Of a stretch of 64,000 nt of DNA, positions 18,171-28,203 are shown in pieces. Numbering within the stretch: position 1 is the first letter of the stretch; each line of letters starts with the position of its first letter. The stretch covers positions 62,001 to 126,000 of the forward strand of contig JAUIBW010000006.1 in assembly GCA_030427585.1 (NCBI GenBank). Reading direction: 5' to 3'. The notes beneath the pieces are model-generated. The model was not told where the DNA came from and searched no databases. It saw only the letters and a program-made list of their open reading frames with translations. Made by a program: the position numbers and the translations under genes. Origin of the DNA: Bacteroidia bacterium. Its GTDB lineage: Bacteria > Bacteroidota > Bacteroidia > Flavobacteriales > Flavobacteriaceae.

Positions 18171-19253
18171 CTACCCTTTGTAGAAAGGTAACTTTATTAC
18201 TGTTGCAGGAATCGCATTTTTACGTACCTGGATATTGATTTTGCTTCCTGGTTTTGCAAAAATCGAAGGAACATATCCAAGACCAATACCTTTTCCTAAT
18301 GAAGGGGACATAGTACCAGATGTTACTATCCCAATACTATTTCCGTTTCCGTCTACAATATCATAATCATGACGAGGAATACCGCGTTCATCTAACTCAA
18401 AACCAACTAATTTTCGTTCTGCACCATGTTCTTTTTCTTTGGCTAAGGCTTCTGCATTAATAAAATCTTTTGAGAATTTGGTAACCCAACCTAATCCAGC
18501 TTCAATAGGAGAGGTGGTATCATTAATATCATTACCATAAAGGCAATATCCCATTTCTAATCTTAATGTATCTCTGGCTGCAAGACCAATAGGTTTAATA
18601 CCATAATCTGCTCCGGCTTCTAATACTTTATTCCAAATTTGTTCTACTTCAGAATTTTTACAGTAGATTTCAAAACCACCACTACCAGTATATCCTGTAG
18701 CAGAAATAATAACGTGTTCGATTCCTGCAAAATCAGAAACTTCAAAAGTGTAAAATTTCATTGCTTCAAGATCAACAGAAGTCAAAGATTGCATAGCTGC
18801 AGCAGCTTTTGGTCCTTGAATAGCTAATAAAGAATATTCATCAGATAGATCACGCATTTCAGCATTCATTGTGTTATGGTTACTTATCCAATCCCAGTCT
18901 TTTTTAATATTAGATGCGTTAACCACCATAAGATACTTTTGGTCGGCAATTCTATACACAATTAAATCATCGACAATCCCACCTTTGTCATTTGGTAAGT
19001 AGCTATACTGTGCTTTTCCGTCTACTAACGTAGAAGCATCATTAGAAGTTACTTTTTGGATAAGGTCTAATGCATTGGGACCAGTAATAAGAAACTCTCC
19101 CATATGAGATACATCAAAAACTCCAACACTTTTACGCACTGTTTCGTGTTCTATATTTACACCTTCGTAAGATACTGGCATATTATATCCAGCAAAAGGA
19201 ACCATTTTTGCTCCCAAGGCAGTATGAATTTCTGTCAAAGCAGTATTTTGCAT
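18171..19253 (-). CDS. gcvT: Glycine cleavage system T protein (aminomethyltransferase)
   Basis: This enzyme releases ammonia from the aminomethyl-lipoyl H protein and passes the methylene to tetrahydrofolate. Signatures are the N-terminal [18 protein letters not shown], the folate-site Asp region [14 protein letters not shown] near residue 42, and [12 protein letters not shown] near 190. The length (360 aa) is normal. gcvH and gcvP are not adjacent. No glycine riboswitch is visible upstream. Confidence 0.97.
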   Translation of the reverse strand: MQNTALTEIHTALGAKMVPFAGYNMPVSYEGVNIEHETVRKSVGVFDVSHMGEFLITGPNALDLIQKVTSNDASTLVDGKAQYSYLPNDKGGIVDDLIVYRIADQKYLMVVNASNIKKDWDWISNHNTMNAEMRDLSDEYSLLAIQGPKAAAAMQSLTSVDLEAMKFYTFEVSDFAGIEHVIISATGYTGSGGFEIYCKNSEVEQIWNKVLEAGADYGIKPIGLAARDTLRLEMGYCLYGNDINDTTSPIEAGLGWVTKFSKDFINAEALAKEKEHGAERKLVGFELDERGIPRHDYDIVDGNGNSIGIVTSGTMSPSLGKGIGLGYVPSIFAKPGSKINIQVRKNAIPATVIKLPFYKG

Positions 19254-19451
19254 AGTAGATGATTTATGGTTATCAAATAGACGCCGAATGTAAAAAACTT
19301 TGTGTCGGTATCCAATGCTTTTTTGTATAATCCTAATAAATTATTGATTAGCTATCATATTTATGAATAAAATTTTGAATAGATAAAAGGTACAAAATAA
19401 TTCTAAGAGCATTTTTTTTTATGGTATTTAGTAACTTTGAATAGTGTTATT

Positions 19452-19609
19452 ATACCAGTTCTGATTTAAAAATACTCAAATAAAAAGCAGTCATTTTTTG
19501 ATTGGGCGAAAAAAGAAAAATCGAGCATAGCCTTAGCTACGGTTTAGTTTTATTTTGAAGCATAAGTGAAAAAGGACAAATTTGAGTATTTTTAAGTCGG
19601 AAATGGTAT
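19452..19609. mobile_element. MITE-like element with ~30-bp imperfect terminal inverted repeats
   Basis: Left end ATACCAGTTCTGATTTAAAA... and right end (reverse complement) ATACCATTTCCGACTTAAAA... match over about 30 bases with three differences, and both continue into ATACTCAAAT. The element is 158 bp, has no ORF, and contains CATAGCCTTAGCTACGG in its centre. It sits in the 383-base gap between the divergent gcvT and DUF3052 genes. No transposase is present and the flanking duplication is not clear, so non-autonomous mobility is inferred. Confidence 0.55.
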
Positions 19610-19636
19610 TAATGTATTTGTAAACATATTTTTATT

Positions 19637-20050
19637 ATGTCAACAGGATATTCGGGTACACCTCTAGCCAAAAAATTAGGAATTAAAGATGATAATATAC
19701 TAATGTTATATAAACAGCCCAATTATTATTATAGTCTTTTTTCAGATATACCAAAAAGAATTAGAGAGGTAAAGCAACTTAAAAATGAAAGTGTAGATTT
19801 TATTCATATTTTTTGTACCACTTTTATAGAATTGCAGGAAGTAGTAGTAAAATATAAGACTGCTTTAAAAAAGAACGGAATGCTATGGGTGAGTTGGCCA
19901 AAAGGAAGCTCATCTATCCCTACAGACCTTAAAAGAGATCTTATAAGAAATTATCTAATAAGTATAGGATTAGTCGATGTAAAAGTGGCTGCAATAGATA
20001 AAGATTGGAGCGGATTAAAATTTGTATATAGAATCAAGGATAGAAATTAA
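19637..20050 (+). CDS. DUF3052 family protein
   Basis: A 137-aa protein opening with STGYSGTPLAKKLGIK, the hallmark of DUF3052, a small family with a Rossmann-like fold and no established reaction. Later blocks are LWVSWPKGSSSIPTDLKRD and GLVDVKVAAIDKDWSGLKFV. It is monocistronic, with the MITE-like repeat just upstream, which may carry or disrupt its promoter. Confidence 0.85.
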   Translation: MSTGYSGTPLAKKLGIKDDNILMLYKQPNYYYSLFSDIPKRIREVKQLKNESVDFIHIFCTTFIELQEVVVKYKTALKKNGMLWVSWPKGSSSIPTDLKRDLIRNYLISIGLVDVKVAAIDKDWSGLKFVYRIKDRN

Positions 20051-20118
20051 TGAAATAAAAACTTCATTAATATACCTGTTTTTAAAGTTTTTATACGGAA
20101 ATAATAAATTAATAAAAT

Positions 20119-20145
20119 CCTTTGATATATGTATATATATCAAGG
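20119..20145. repeat. AT-rich palindrome upstream of the sigma gene
   Basis: CCTTTGATATAT pairs with ATATATCAAGG with one bulged base. It lies about 100 bases before the ECF sigma start and 70 bases after the DUF3052 stop. It could be a weak terminator or an operator; no U-run follows. Confidence 0.3.
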
Positions 20146-20244
20146 CTTTGTAGGTTATTTTGTGATAATGAAATTTTTAATGTTAATTATTTGTTGTAGT
20201 ATCGTTAAAAAAAATATTTACCTTTATCATGAATTATTGTACTA

Positions 20245-20817
20245 GTGAAAAAGGAATCACAAATAACACAAAGCTATTTCATTAAGAATATAAATGAAGG
20301 AAATGAAGAGGCCTTCAAAATTCTTTTTGAGCTTTATTATAGTAAGTTATTATATGTAGCTCAAAGCTATGTTTCTAATAAAGAAGAGGCAGAAGAGATA
20401 GTACAGGATGTATTTGTGAAAATCTGGAAAAACAAAAAAAATATTACTACTAATATTAATGGGTATCTGTTTAAGAGTACCAAAAATTCCTGCCTAGATT
20501 ATCTACGATCTAAAAAATATAAACTTAATAGCTCAAATAATATAGTACAACTTGAAGCTTATATAAACCATAATGCACTTGCAGATAAGGATGCCTCTTC
20601 TATACTAGAAAAAGAATTAGAACAAAGAATACAGACAGGTATCGAATTACTTCCGAAGAAATGTAAAAAAGTTTTTGTTAAAAGCCGAATTGAAGGTTTA
20701 AAGAATAGAGAAATATCTGATGAATTAGATATTTCGATTAAAACTGTAGAGAATCATATGTCTAAAGCAATAAAGCATATGAGACTACATCTACGAGAAT
20801 TCTTATCTTTTTTTTAA
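20245..20817 (+). CDS. RNA polymerase ECF sigma factor (FecI/Bacteroidota type)
   Basis: A 190-aa sigma-70 family protein. Region 2 is at residues ~18-85 (EEAFKILFELYYSKLLYVAQ; EEAEEIVQDVFVKIWKNK) and region 4 at ~130-185 (LPKKCKKVFVKSRIEGLKNR; ISIKTVENHMSKAIKHMR). It starts with GTG. It is followed by FecR, SusC and SusD genes on the same strand, so it should direct transcription of that uptake operon when the anti-sigma factor is relieved. Confidence 0.93.
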   Translation: MKKESQITQSYFIKNINEGNEEAFKILFELYYSKLLYVAQSYVSNKEEAEEIVQDVFVKIWKNKKNITTNINGYLFKSTKNSCLDYLRSKKYKLNSSNNIVQLEAYINHNALADKDASSILEKELEQRIQTGIELLPKKCKKVFVKSRIEGLKNREISDELDISIKTVENHMSKAIKHMRLHLREFLSFF

Positions 20818-20883
20818 AAAAAACAAAAGTTATTGGGGGGTAATCCATATTTATACGTCTGTATAAATATAAGATTGTAATTA

Positions 20884-21858
20884 ATGCAAGAAAAAGACCT
20901 TATAAAATTTATAAAGGGAGATGCTAGTCCTGATGAAAAGAAAATAGTAGTCGAATGGATTAAAAAAGATAGTAAGCATCAAAAACAGTTCAATTTACTT
21001 AAAGCAGAATATGTTGCTTCTAATTTGGATTCGTTAAGCGATATAGATGTTAATGCTCAATACCAACGTTTTCATTCTAAGAGAACTAAAAAGAAAAGAT
21101 ACTATTACACAGCTATTGCAGCATCAATAGTGGTACCTTTTATGATGTGGTATATGTTTACATCTTTTCCTGGTAACGATTCGGTTGTTGATACTATAGA
21201 AATTCTTAATACTACTACTAAGTATGTAGCGACCAGCCATGGAGGGTACAAAACTGTAGTATTACCAGATGGTTCTACGATTGTATTAAATGCAAATAGT
21301 AGTCTTACTTATCCTATTACATTTACAGATAGTATTAGAAAAGTTACATTAATAGGAGAAGCATTTTTTGATATAAAAAGAGATGTAACCAAACCTTTTA
21401 TAGTAACTACAGACCATATTAATATTAGAGTTTTGGGTACATCATTTAATGTGAAATCCTATCCAAAAGATGAAAAAGTTGAAACTACATTGGTAACAGG
21501 AAAAGTTGAAGTTTTTCAACAACAAAAAGAAAAACCTATCGTTTTGGAACCATCGCAAAGAGCAATTTTTGATAAAGAAAAAAGTAATATCAAAGTAGAT
21601 AGAGTGGATTCTAAAAATATAGTGGCCTGGCAGGAAGGTAAATTAATTTTTGATAAAACCCCATTAAAACAAGTTGTATTAGATCTAAACAGAAAATATA
21701 ATGTAGAATTTACAATTAAGTCTGATTCACTTCTACAATACAAATATACAGGAGAGTTCGATAACCTTACCCTAAAAGAGGTGTTAGAACTCATCAAAAT
21801 GTCTTCACCTATTAATTATAAATATGTAAACAACAAAGTCATGCTCAATTCAGAATAA
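20884..21858 (+). CDS. FecR-family anti-sigma factor
   Basis: A 324-aa inner-membrane regulator. A cytoplasmic N-terminal sigma-binding segment (residues 1-75) is followed by one transmembrane helix near 78-95 (IAASIVVPFMMWYMF). Then come a periplasmic FecR domain (VVLPDGSTIVLNANSSLTYP; GEAFFDIKRD; VLGTSFNVKSYP) and a C-terminal DUF4974 domain. It would receive the signal from the STN domain of the SusC protein encoded next and release the sigma factor. Confidence 0.93.
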   Translation: MQEKDLIKFIKGDASPDEKKIVVEWIKKDSKHQKQFNLLKAEYVASNLDSLSDIDVNAQYQRFHSKRTKKKRYYYTAIAASIVVPFMMWYMFTSFPGNDSVVDTIEILNTTTKYVATSHGGYKTVVLPDGSTIVLNANSSLTYPITFTDSIRKVTLIGEAFFDIKRDVTKPFIVTTDHINIRVLGTSFNVKSYPKDEKVETTLVTGKVEVFQQQKEKPIVLEPSQRAIFDKEKSNIKVDRVDSKNIVAWQEGKLIFDKTPLKQVVLDLNRKYNVEFTIKSDSLLQYKYTGEFDNLTLKEVLELIKMSSPINYKYVNNKVMLNSE

Positions 21859-21950
21859 TATAATAAATAGAGAAGAGGATGCGGTAACATCCTCTTCTGT
21901 TAATCATTTAATTAGACTCAGAATTAGAATAATTAAAATCACACAAAATT

Positions 21951-24900
21951 ATGAAAAAAAACCTTTCCGGAGTTTTCTTATCCAGAAAACATCTTATAAG
22001 AATTATGAAAATTTATTCTTTACTTATATGTATTACCATTTCAAAACTATTTTCATTTAATACATATTCTCAAAATATCTCAATCTCACTTGAGGAAGTT
22101 ACACTACAAACTGCTATTGAAGAGATTGAACAAAAAAGCGAATTTCGTTTCTTTTATAATAATAATTTGGTCGATATTTCAAGAAAAGTGTCTCTTGTTG
22201 CTACTAATGAGCGAGTAAAAAAAGTGTTGTACGGGCTATTTGATGATACTAATATAAATTTTAAGATTTATAAAAATCAAATTGTTTTATTTCCAAGAAA
22301 TGTAAAAACATCTGGATTAGCTCTTAAAAATCTATTAGATTATATAGAAAAAAAGTCAGTAGAGCAAACCAATAAAAATACGACTAGTGATAAAACTAAA
22401 ACACAGCAAAATTTTGTAAGCGGTACAATACAAAGTGAAGAAGGCTACCCTTTACCAGGAGTTAATGTAATTATTAAAGGAACAAATAAAGGGACGTTAA
22501 CAGATTTTGATGGTAATTATAAATTAGAAGCAAACCAAGGTGATGCCCTGGTATTTTCTTATGTAGGTTTTGAAACACAGGAAATTGTAGTAACTAAGAA
22601 TGTTATCGATGTAGTCCTAAAAGAAGATATTAGTAATCTAGAAGAAGTAGTTGTAACGGGATACGCTGTCCAACGAAAGTCTAGGCTTACTGGCTCAGCG
22701 ATAAATGTAAAATTGGAAGCAATTAATGCTACGCCAAGAGCTGCAATACAAGAGAGTATTCAAGGTAATGTTCCTGGAGTGTTTGTTACAGCAGATAGTG
22801 GGCAACCAGGAGCGACACCAAATATAAGGATTAGAGGAGTTGGATCTTTTACTGCTTCATTTCCATTATATGTAATTGATGGAATCCAAACAAGAGATGC
22901 TTCAATAATTACTTCTCTTAATCCAGGAGATATTAAAACGATTTCTGTTTTAAAAGATGCTGCTGCTACTTCTATTTATGGAACTCGGGGAGCCAATGGA
23001 GTAATAGTGATTCAAACGAAATCTGGTGAACAAGGTAAAATGATTATTTCATATAGTGCACAAGCTGGATTATCTTCTCCAACAGTAGCAGATCGCTTTA
23101 AGCCTCTTAATACTTCAGAATTACAAGAATTATTGGTAGAAGGAGTACAAAATGCAGGAATACGTGATAATGATAATGATGCATTGACTTACATAACAGA
23201 TAGAGGTTTTAATCCTGATGTGAATACAGACTGGTTTGATTTATTAACTCAAGATGGTTTCTATCAACAACATGATTTATCCTTGAGGGGAGGAAATGAA
23301 AATACCAAGTATTATTTTTCAGGAGGGTATTATAATCAAGAAGGAGTTATCATTGGTTCTCAGTTTGAAAGAATGAACTCAAGAATTAAAATTGATCAAA
23401 GGATAAATACCAGAATTACGCTTAAAGCAAATCTGTCTTATAATAAGAATATTTCTAATGTAAGGCCTGATGGAGGGGCTTTTGCTAATCCCGTAAGATC
23501 AATATACCGAATAAGGCCCGATATTTCCCCTTATAACGAAGATGGAACATTTAATTTTGGGTTTAATAGTACGCATAACCCTGTAGCCCAAGCTGAAAAT
23601 GAAACTAGAAGAAATATAACGCATAGAATTTTAGCAGGAGGAGATTTGTCTTACAAAATACTAAAAGGACTTTCTTTTGAGTCATCTATTAATATGAATC
23701 AGGGATTTAGGGATGATTATATCAGACTCCCCGCAGGCTATGGAGATGGCAGACCTACAGGAAGAGGAAATCAGGATTCTGACTTTTTGTTTACCTGGCT
23801 ATTTAGAAATATGTTACGATATAATATGAATTGGCACAATCATAATATATCAGCTTTTGGAGGATATGAACTTCAAAAAACCAGAAACAAGTTTACTGAT
23901 ATACAAGTTGAAAATATTCCTGATGGATTTGAAGATTTAAATGCTGGTAGCTTGCCAACAGAAGCTTCAACAAATAGAAGACAGAGCGGATTAAATTCAG
24001 TGTTTTTTAATGCTGAATACTCATACGGTGATAAGTATCTGATTAGTGGCTCGCTTAGGCGAGATGGGAGCTCTACATTTAAAGATGATAATCGATATGG
24101 TATTTTCTGGTCTGTTGGTATTGGTTGGAATATTGCTAATGAGCAGTTTATGAGCTCATTAGGTTTTATAAATGACTTTAAATTAAGGGCAAGTTATGGA
24201 GAGAATGGAAACGATCCTATTGCTGGTAATGAGAATTCTAATAGTGTTGATGATAACCCTTATGCTGTATTTGATCTTTTTTCTATTAATGATTATGATG
24301 GCAGTCCTGGATTGTTCTTCTCCGATTTAGGAAACCCTAATTTAAAATGGGAAGTTAATAAACCTTTAAATATTGGACTTGATTATTCTTTATTGAATAA
24401 TAGAATACAAGGAAGTTTTGACTGGTATAAAAGAGAAACCACTGATCTTATTAGGGCAAGGCCTATTTCATCTACAAATGGAGATGTAGATATTGTACAA
24501 AATATTGGAGCAATGGAAAATACCGGAATTGAATTTAACATCACCACACGTAATATTGTAAATGTAAGTGATGGATTTACCTGGACGACTAGTTTTAATT
24601 TTACAACAAATAAAAATAAAATAACTAAGCTATCTGGTGATGGAGAACCTATTATAGGAGGAACCCGTATTACTGCTGTTGGAGAAGATTTTGAAACATT
24701 CTATCTCCCTCGATATGCAGGGGTGGACCCTAATAATGGAGAAGCACTATGGTTTATAAATGACGAATCAGATGCTACTACTAATAATTATGGTGATGCA
24801 GATCAGGTGATTATTGGTAATGCTACTCCAGATTTTTTTGCAGGTTTTAGAAACACATTTTCATATAAAGGAATCTCTTTAGATTTTCAACTTTATAGTG

Positions 24901-25337
24901 CCTGGGGTGGATTGGTATATGATACATGGAACAGATTTACACTTAGTGATGGTTCCCGAAGACTTTCTAGTACGGGCAATGTAACTCGTGGTACTTACGA
25001 AAGAAGATGGCAACAACCAGGAGACATGACAGACGTACCCGCTTTTGTTTATGGTAATAGACAAACTGGTCAATCGTCTAAACCCTCAAGCAGATTTGTA
25101 TATGATGGATCTTTTATACGATTACGAGATGTGACTCTTGCATATTCAATACCGGCTAAAAGTATTGAAACCATTGGCCTCTCTACTGCCAGAATTTATA
25201 TTAAAGGAAATAACTTATATACTTATATTAAAGATGATCGGTTAGAACGAGATCCTGAAGCTGGATCAGACGGTAGATTGAACCAAGAGATTCCGATTTC
25301 AAGAGCTTTATTTTTAGGTATCGATTTAACATTTTAA
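21951..25337 (+). CDS. SusC/RagA-type TonB-dependent transporter with STN domain
   Basis: This is a 1128-aa outer-membrane transporter. After a signal sequence comes an STN (secretin/TonB short N-terminal) domain (~55-115; LQTAIEEIEQKSEFRFFYNN). A carboxypeptidase-regulatory-like domain follows (~155-230; GYPLPGVNVIIKGTNKGTLT; SYVGFETQEI), then the plug (LEEVVVTGYAVQRKSRLTGS) and a long barrel. The STN domain marks it as a signal-transducing receptor that talks to FecR. The cargo is unknown: no glycoside hydrolase or sulfatase gene is nearby. Confidence 0.95.
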   Translation: MKKNLSGVFLSRKHLIRIMKIYSLLICITISKLFSFNTYSQNISISLEEVTLQTAIEEIEQKSEFRFFYNNNLVDISRKVSLVATNERVKKVLYGLFDDTNINFKIYKNQIVLFPRNVKTSGLALKNLLDYIEKKSVEQTNKNTTSDKTKTQQNFVSGTIQSEEGYPLPGVNVIIKGTNKGTLTDFDGNYKLEANQGDALVFSYVGFETQEIVVTKNVIDVVLKEDISNLEEVVVTGYAVQRKSRLTGSAINVKLEAINATPRAAIQESIQGNVPGVFVTADSGQPGATPNIRIRGVGSFTASFPLYVIDGIQTRDASIITSLNPGDIKTISVLKDAAATSIYGTRGANGVIVIQTKSGEQGKMIISYSAQAGLSSPTVADRFKPLNTSELQELLVEGVQNAGIRDNDNDALTYITDRGFNPDVNTDWFDLLTQDGFYQQHDLSLRGGNENTKYYFSGGYYNQEGVIIGSQFERMNSRIKIDQRINTRITLKANLSYNKNISNVRPDGGAFANPVRSIYRIRPDISPYNEDGTFNFGFNSTHNPVAQAENETRRNITHRILAGGDLSYKILKGLSFESSINMNQGFRDDYIRLPAGYGDGRPTGRGNQDSDFLFTWLFRNMLRYNMNWHNHNISAFGGYELQKTRNKFTDIQVENIPDGFEDLNAGSLPTEASTNRRQSGLNSVFFNAEYSYGDKYLISGSLRRDGSSTFKDDNRYGIFWSVGIGWNIANEQFMSSLGFINDFKLRASYGENGNDPIAGNENSNSVDDNPYAVFDLFSINDYDGSPGLFFSDLGNPNLKWEVNKPLNIGLDYSLLNNRIQGSFDWYKRETTDLIRARPISSTNGDVDIVQNIGAMENTGIEFNITTRNIVNVSDGFTWTTSFNFTTNKNKITKLSGDGEPIIGGTRITAVGEDFETFYLPRYAGVDPNNGEALWFINDESDATTNNYGDADQVIIGNATPDFFAGFRNTFSYKGISLDFQLYSAWGGLVYDTWNRFTLSDGSRRLSSTGNVTRGTYERRWQQPGDMTDVPAFVYGNRQTGQSSKPSSRFVYDGSFIRLRDVTLAYSIPAKSIETIGLSTARIYIKGNNLYTYIKDDRLERDPEAGSDGRLNQEIPISRALFLGIDLTF

Positions 25338-25348
25338 TTTATAACATC

Positions 25349-26749
25349 ATGAAAAATAAAATATTATATACCCTTGGAGCATTTGTTTTGATGTTAAGTG
25401 CTTGTGAGGACACATTAGAACAGGAATTTTCAGACAATGTAGAGGTTTCTAATGCCATTGTAGATCTTAATTCTTTAAATTTAGCAGCAAATGGTTCTTA
25501 TAGCTTGTTTGCAGATACAGATGTATATAACCGTACCATTATGTTGCTTCCTGAAATTTTATCTGACAATGCATTTATAGATGCATTTGATAATACAGGG
25601 AGGTATTTGGATTTTGATTTATATACAGTGAACTCTAATAATAGATTCATAACTCCTGCCTGGGAAGATCTTACACGTATTATAGCTTCTACTTCAATAA
25701 TCATAGAAAGGGCAGAGTTATTATTTTTTCCTGAGTCAGAGCAAGAAGATGCAGAGCAATATATAGGAGAAATGTACGCATTAAGGGCATTGGCATTTCA
25801 TAATCTTCAATTATTATTTGCTCAACCTTATAATTTTACGTCAGATGCTTCTCATTTTGGTATACCTATTCCTGATTTTGAAACTTTAGGGGATGGAGGT
25901 ACAATCCAAGAGCCGGGAAGAAGCACAACAGCAGTCGTTTATGCTCAAATTGAAAGTGATTTAGTAAAGGCTATTGATCTTATGAAAAAAAAGTCATCTC
26001 CTTACAGAATGGATGTTTATGCAGCAAAAGCATTACTTGCCCGAGTGTATTTACATATGGAAGATTGGGGAAAAGCAAGAGATATGGCTACCGATGTAAT
26101 TGATAATAGTGGGAATAAGCTATTAGAGAATCAAGAATACATTGCAAGTTGGGCTTTAGATGATAATAGTGAGACTTTATTTACATTAGTAAATAATGAA
26201 ACTGATAATTCAGGAACAAATTCCATCGGTTATTTTTATCTCACTTATAAAGATGCTTTCGCCACAGACGATTTTGTGAATATTTTGAGTAATACAGATG
26301 TTAGAAAAGAATTATACCCGGTTGATGATGGTGTGAATTTGGTTACGAAATTTCCTAAAGTAGCGGCTCAAGATGATAACATACAAATATTAAGATTATC
26401 AGAAATGTATTTAATTAAAGCAGAGGCTCATGCTCAATTAAATGAAGATATAGATGCTCAACAAGCTTTGGATGCTATTATACAGAGGGCCGATCCATTA
26501 GCAGTTGCATCTACAGAAACTGGACAGGCATTAATAGATAAAATTATTTTAGAAAGACGTAAAGAATTAGCTTTTGAAGGGTTTAGACTTTATGATCTTA
26601 GCAGATATAGAATTACATTTAGTAAATTTCTTCAAGATGGAAACCCTATTGTAATTTCTGCTCCAGAGAACAGAACAATTATGCCTATACCTATCGATGA
26701 GATTAATGTAAACCCTAATATTGCTAATCAACAAAACCCAGGATATTAA
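25349..26749 (+). CDS. SusD/RagB-family nutrient-binding lipoprotein
   Basis: A 466-aa lipoprotein (LMLSACEDTLEQ; Cys near residue 19) that caps the SusC barrel on the cell surface. Typical blocks are the TPR-containing MYALRALAFHNLQLLFAQPY near residue 145, YRMDVYAAKALLARVYLHME near 220, ILRLSEMYLIKAEAHAQL near 350, and the C-terminal ILERRKELAFEGFRLYDLSR. It starts 11 bases after susC. The operon probably ends at the hairpin downstream. Confidence 0.94.
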   Translation: MKNKILYTLGAFVLMLSACEDTLEQEFSDNVEVSNAIVDLNSLNLAANGSYSLFADTDVYNRTIMLLPEILSDNAFIDAFDNTGRYLDFDLYTVNSNNRFITPAWEDLTRIIASTSIIIERAELLFFPESEQEDAEQYIGEMYALRALAFHNLQLLFAQPYNFTSDASHFGIPIPDFETLGDGGTIQEPGRSTTAVVYAQIESDLVKAIDLMKKKSSPYRMDVYAAKALLARVYLHMEDWGKARDMATDVIDNSGNKLLENQEYIASWALDDNSETLFTLVNNETDNSGTNSIGYFYLTYKDAFATDDFVNILSNTDVRKELYPVDDGVNLVTKFPKVAAQDDNIQILRLSEMYLIKAEAHAQLNEDIDAQQALDAIIQRADPLAVASTETGQALIDKIILERRKELAFEGFRLYDLSRYRITFSKFLQDGNPIVISAPENRTIMPIPIDEINVNPNIANQQNPGY

Positions 26750-26790
26750 AATATAAAGAAGGACTAAGATTTGAGTTGGTCATTGGTAAT

Positions 26791-26823
26791 GGGCTCGATT
26801 AATAGTAAAAATTAGTCGAGCTC
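26791..26823 (+). terminator. Hairpin after the SusD gene
   Basis: GGGCTCGATTAAT pairs with ATTAGTCGAGCTC across a 7-base loop, with two non-Watson-Crick positions. The following T tract is short (ATTTAAT), so it is a weak intrinsic terminator at best. Confidence 0.5.
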
Positions 26824-26895
26824 ATTTAATATAAAGACCTGTTTAATCATTAAATTTCCGTTTAAAAATCCATATCTTGGCAGTAACAAAATGTA

Positions 26896-27492
26896 ATGTT
26901 TTGTATGCCTAATTTTGAATGGATGAATTATAAAATTCTTGATGAAAGTTTGGTTTATGATGGCTTTTTAAAAATTAAAAAAGCCATAGTTACTCATGAT
27001 CGATTTCATAAAAATACTCCGGTGATATATTCTCGGGAAATGGTGGATCGAGGAGATTCTGTTGCAATTTTATTATATGAGAAAGACACCGATCATCTAA
27101 TCTTGATCAATCAATTTCGTTACCCTACCACAAAAAATGGTAATGGCTGGCTTATTGAAATTCCGGCAGGAGGCTTAGAAAAAAATGAAGACCCTGTTGC
27201 ATGTGCTATTCGCGAAGTCGAAGAAGAAACGGGATATCGAGCAAATAATTTAAGACATATCACTACATTTTATGCTACCCCGGGTGGTTCTTCTGAAAGA
27301 ATGTATTTGTATTATGCCGAAGTTTCTGAGAAAGATAAAATATATGAAGGAGGAGGGTTACAAGAAGAGGAGGAAGATATAGAGTTATGTAAGTACCATA
27401 TCTCAGAAATAGATGATTTATTAATATCCAAAAAGATAAACGATGCAAAAACCATTATAGCACTACAATGGTTTAAAATAACGTTTAAGTAA
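26896..27492 (+). CDS. Nudix hydrolase, ADP-ribose pyrophosphatase-like
   Basis: A 198-aa pyrophosphatase. A complete Nudix box is present: GGLEKNE followed by seven residues and REVEEETGY (near residues 97-119), preceded by IEIPAG as in ADP-ribose/NDP-sugar pyrophosphatases. TTFYATPGGSSERMYLYYAE matches the substrate-binding loop of that subgroup. Three in-frame ATGs (26896, 26905, 26923) make the exact start uncertain. It is probably a housekeeping nucleotide-sugar or ADP-ribose hydrolase, unrelated to the SusCD operon. Confidence 0.9.
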   Translation: MFCMPNFEWMNYKILDESLVYDGFLKIKKAIVTHDRFHKNTPVIYSREMVDRGDSVAILLYEKDTDHLILINQFRYPTTKNGNGWLIEIPAGGLEKNEDPVACAIREVEEETGYRANNLRHITTFYATPGGSSERMYLYYAEVSEKDKIYEGGGLQEEEEDIELCKYHISEIDDLLISKKINDAKTIIALQWFKITFK

Positions 27493-27517
27493 AGTTTGCC
27501 AATTGCAAATAAACTTG

Positions 27518-28105
27518 TTATTCGCAATTGGTAGTAACGGTAACTTTTTTTAATTTTTTCCAGATTTGATGTTCGAGGGGTTGCGGAGATAAATTAAATA
27601 ATATAAGGTGCTTGTTTTGTAATTCACACTTACTGTAATTTACTGTAATATTTAAATTCAATTCTTTTTTTGTAGTAAATGTATCATAAGTAAGTATTTT
27701 TCCTACGTATACAGAATCATTTACTTTTTCAAAAAAAGCTTTAGATTTGGGTATTTTACTCTTTTGTCTAGTATCTGTTTTGGATACCAAGTGCATTAAG
27801 CCATCAAAATAAACTTCCATTTCGGATTCAATTTTTTTGGCAGATAACTCAGGATCCTCGTTTATATCCCATAAAAATACATATGAAAAATAGTCTGAAG
27901 CGCCTTCTTTTCCCCACCCTGGAGCAAAACGTACATATTCGACACCCGAATATTGTAAAGAAGTAGCAAATTCTAAAGGAAATTCAATAACTTCGCTCCT
28001 CCAATTTTCTGAAGCACTTAATAAATTTTTGATTTTGGTAGTATTGTCACATTGAACAAATAATAGCGTTATTATAATAAAAGGTATGGTTTTTGCAAAA
28101 GACAT
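27518..28105 (-). CDS. Uncharacterised lipoprotein
   Basis: A 195-aa protein with a lipoprotein signal (FIIITLLFVQCDN; Cys at residue 19). The mature part includes VEYVRFAPGWGKEGASDYFS and a conserved-looking NITVNYSKCELQNKHLILFN near the C-terminus. I do not recognise a named domain; it looks like a conserved flavobacterial lipoprotein. It is convergent with the Nudix gene and divergent from the M28-like gene. Confidence 0.72.
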   Translation of the reverse strand: MSFAKTIPFIIITLLFVQCDNTTKIKNLLSASENWRSEVIEFPLEFATSLQYSGVEYVRFAPGWGKEGASDYFSYVFLWDINEDPELSAKKIESEMEVYFDGLMHLVSKTDTRQKSKIPKSKAFFEKVNDSVYVGKILTYDTFTTKKELNLNITVNYSKCELQNKHLILFNLSPQPLEHQIWKKLKKVTVTTNCE

Positions 28106-28140
28106 ATTAAAATGTTATTTTAAGCAATAAAAATACAAAA

Positions 28141-28170
28141 TTGTATAATTACAGATTTTTCATAAATTTG
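28141..28170 (+). promoter_or_regulatory. Bacteroidota-type promoter of the M28-like gene
   Basis: TTG (28141-28143), a 19-base spacer and TAAATTTG (28163-28170) match the -33/-7 consensus of Bacteroidota. Transcription would start near 28177, about 27 bases before the ATG at 28204. Confidence 0.65.
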
Positions 28171-28203
28171 TGTTAAAAGGGAATAGAATACAAAACCTAC
28201 AAA

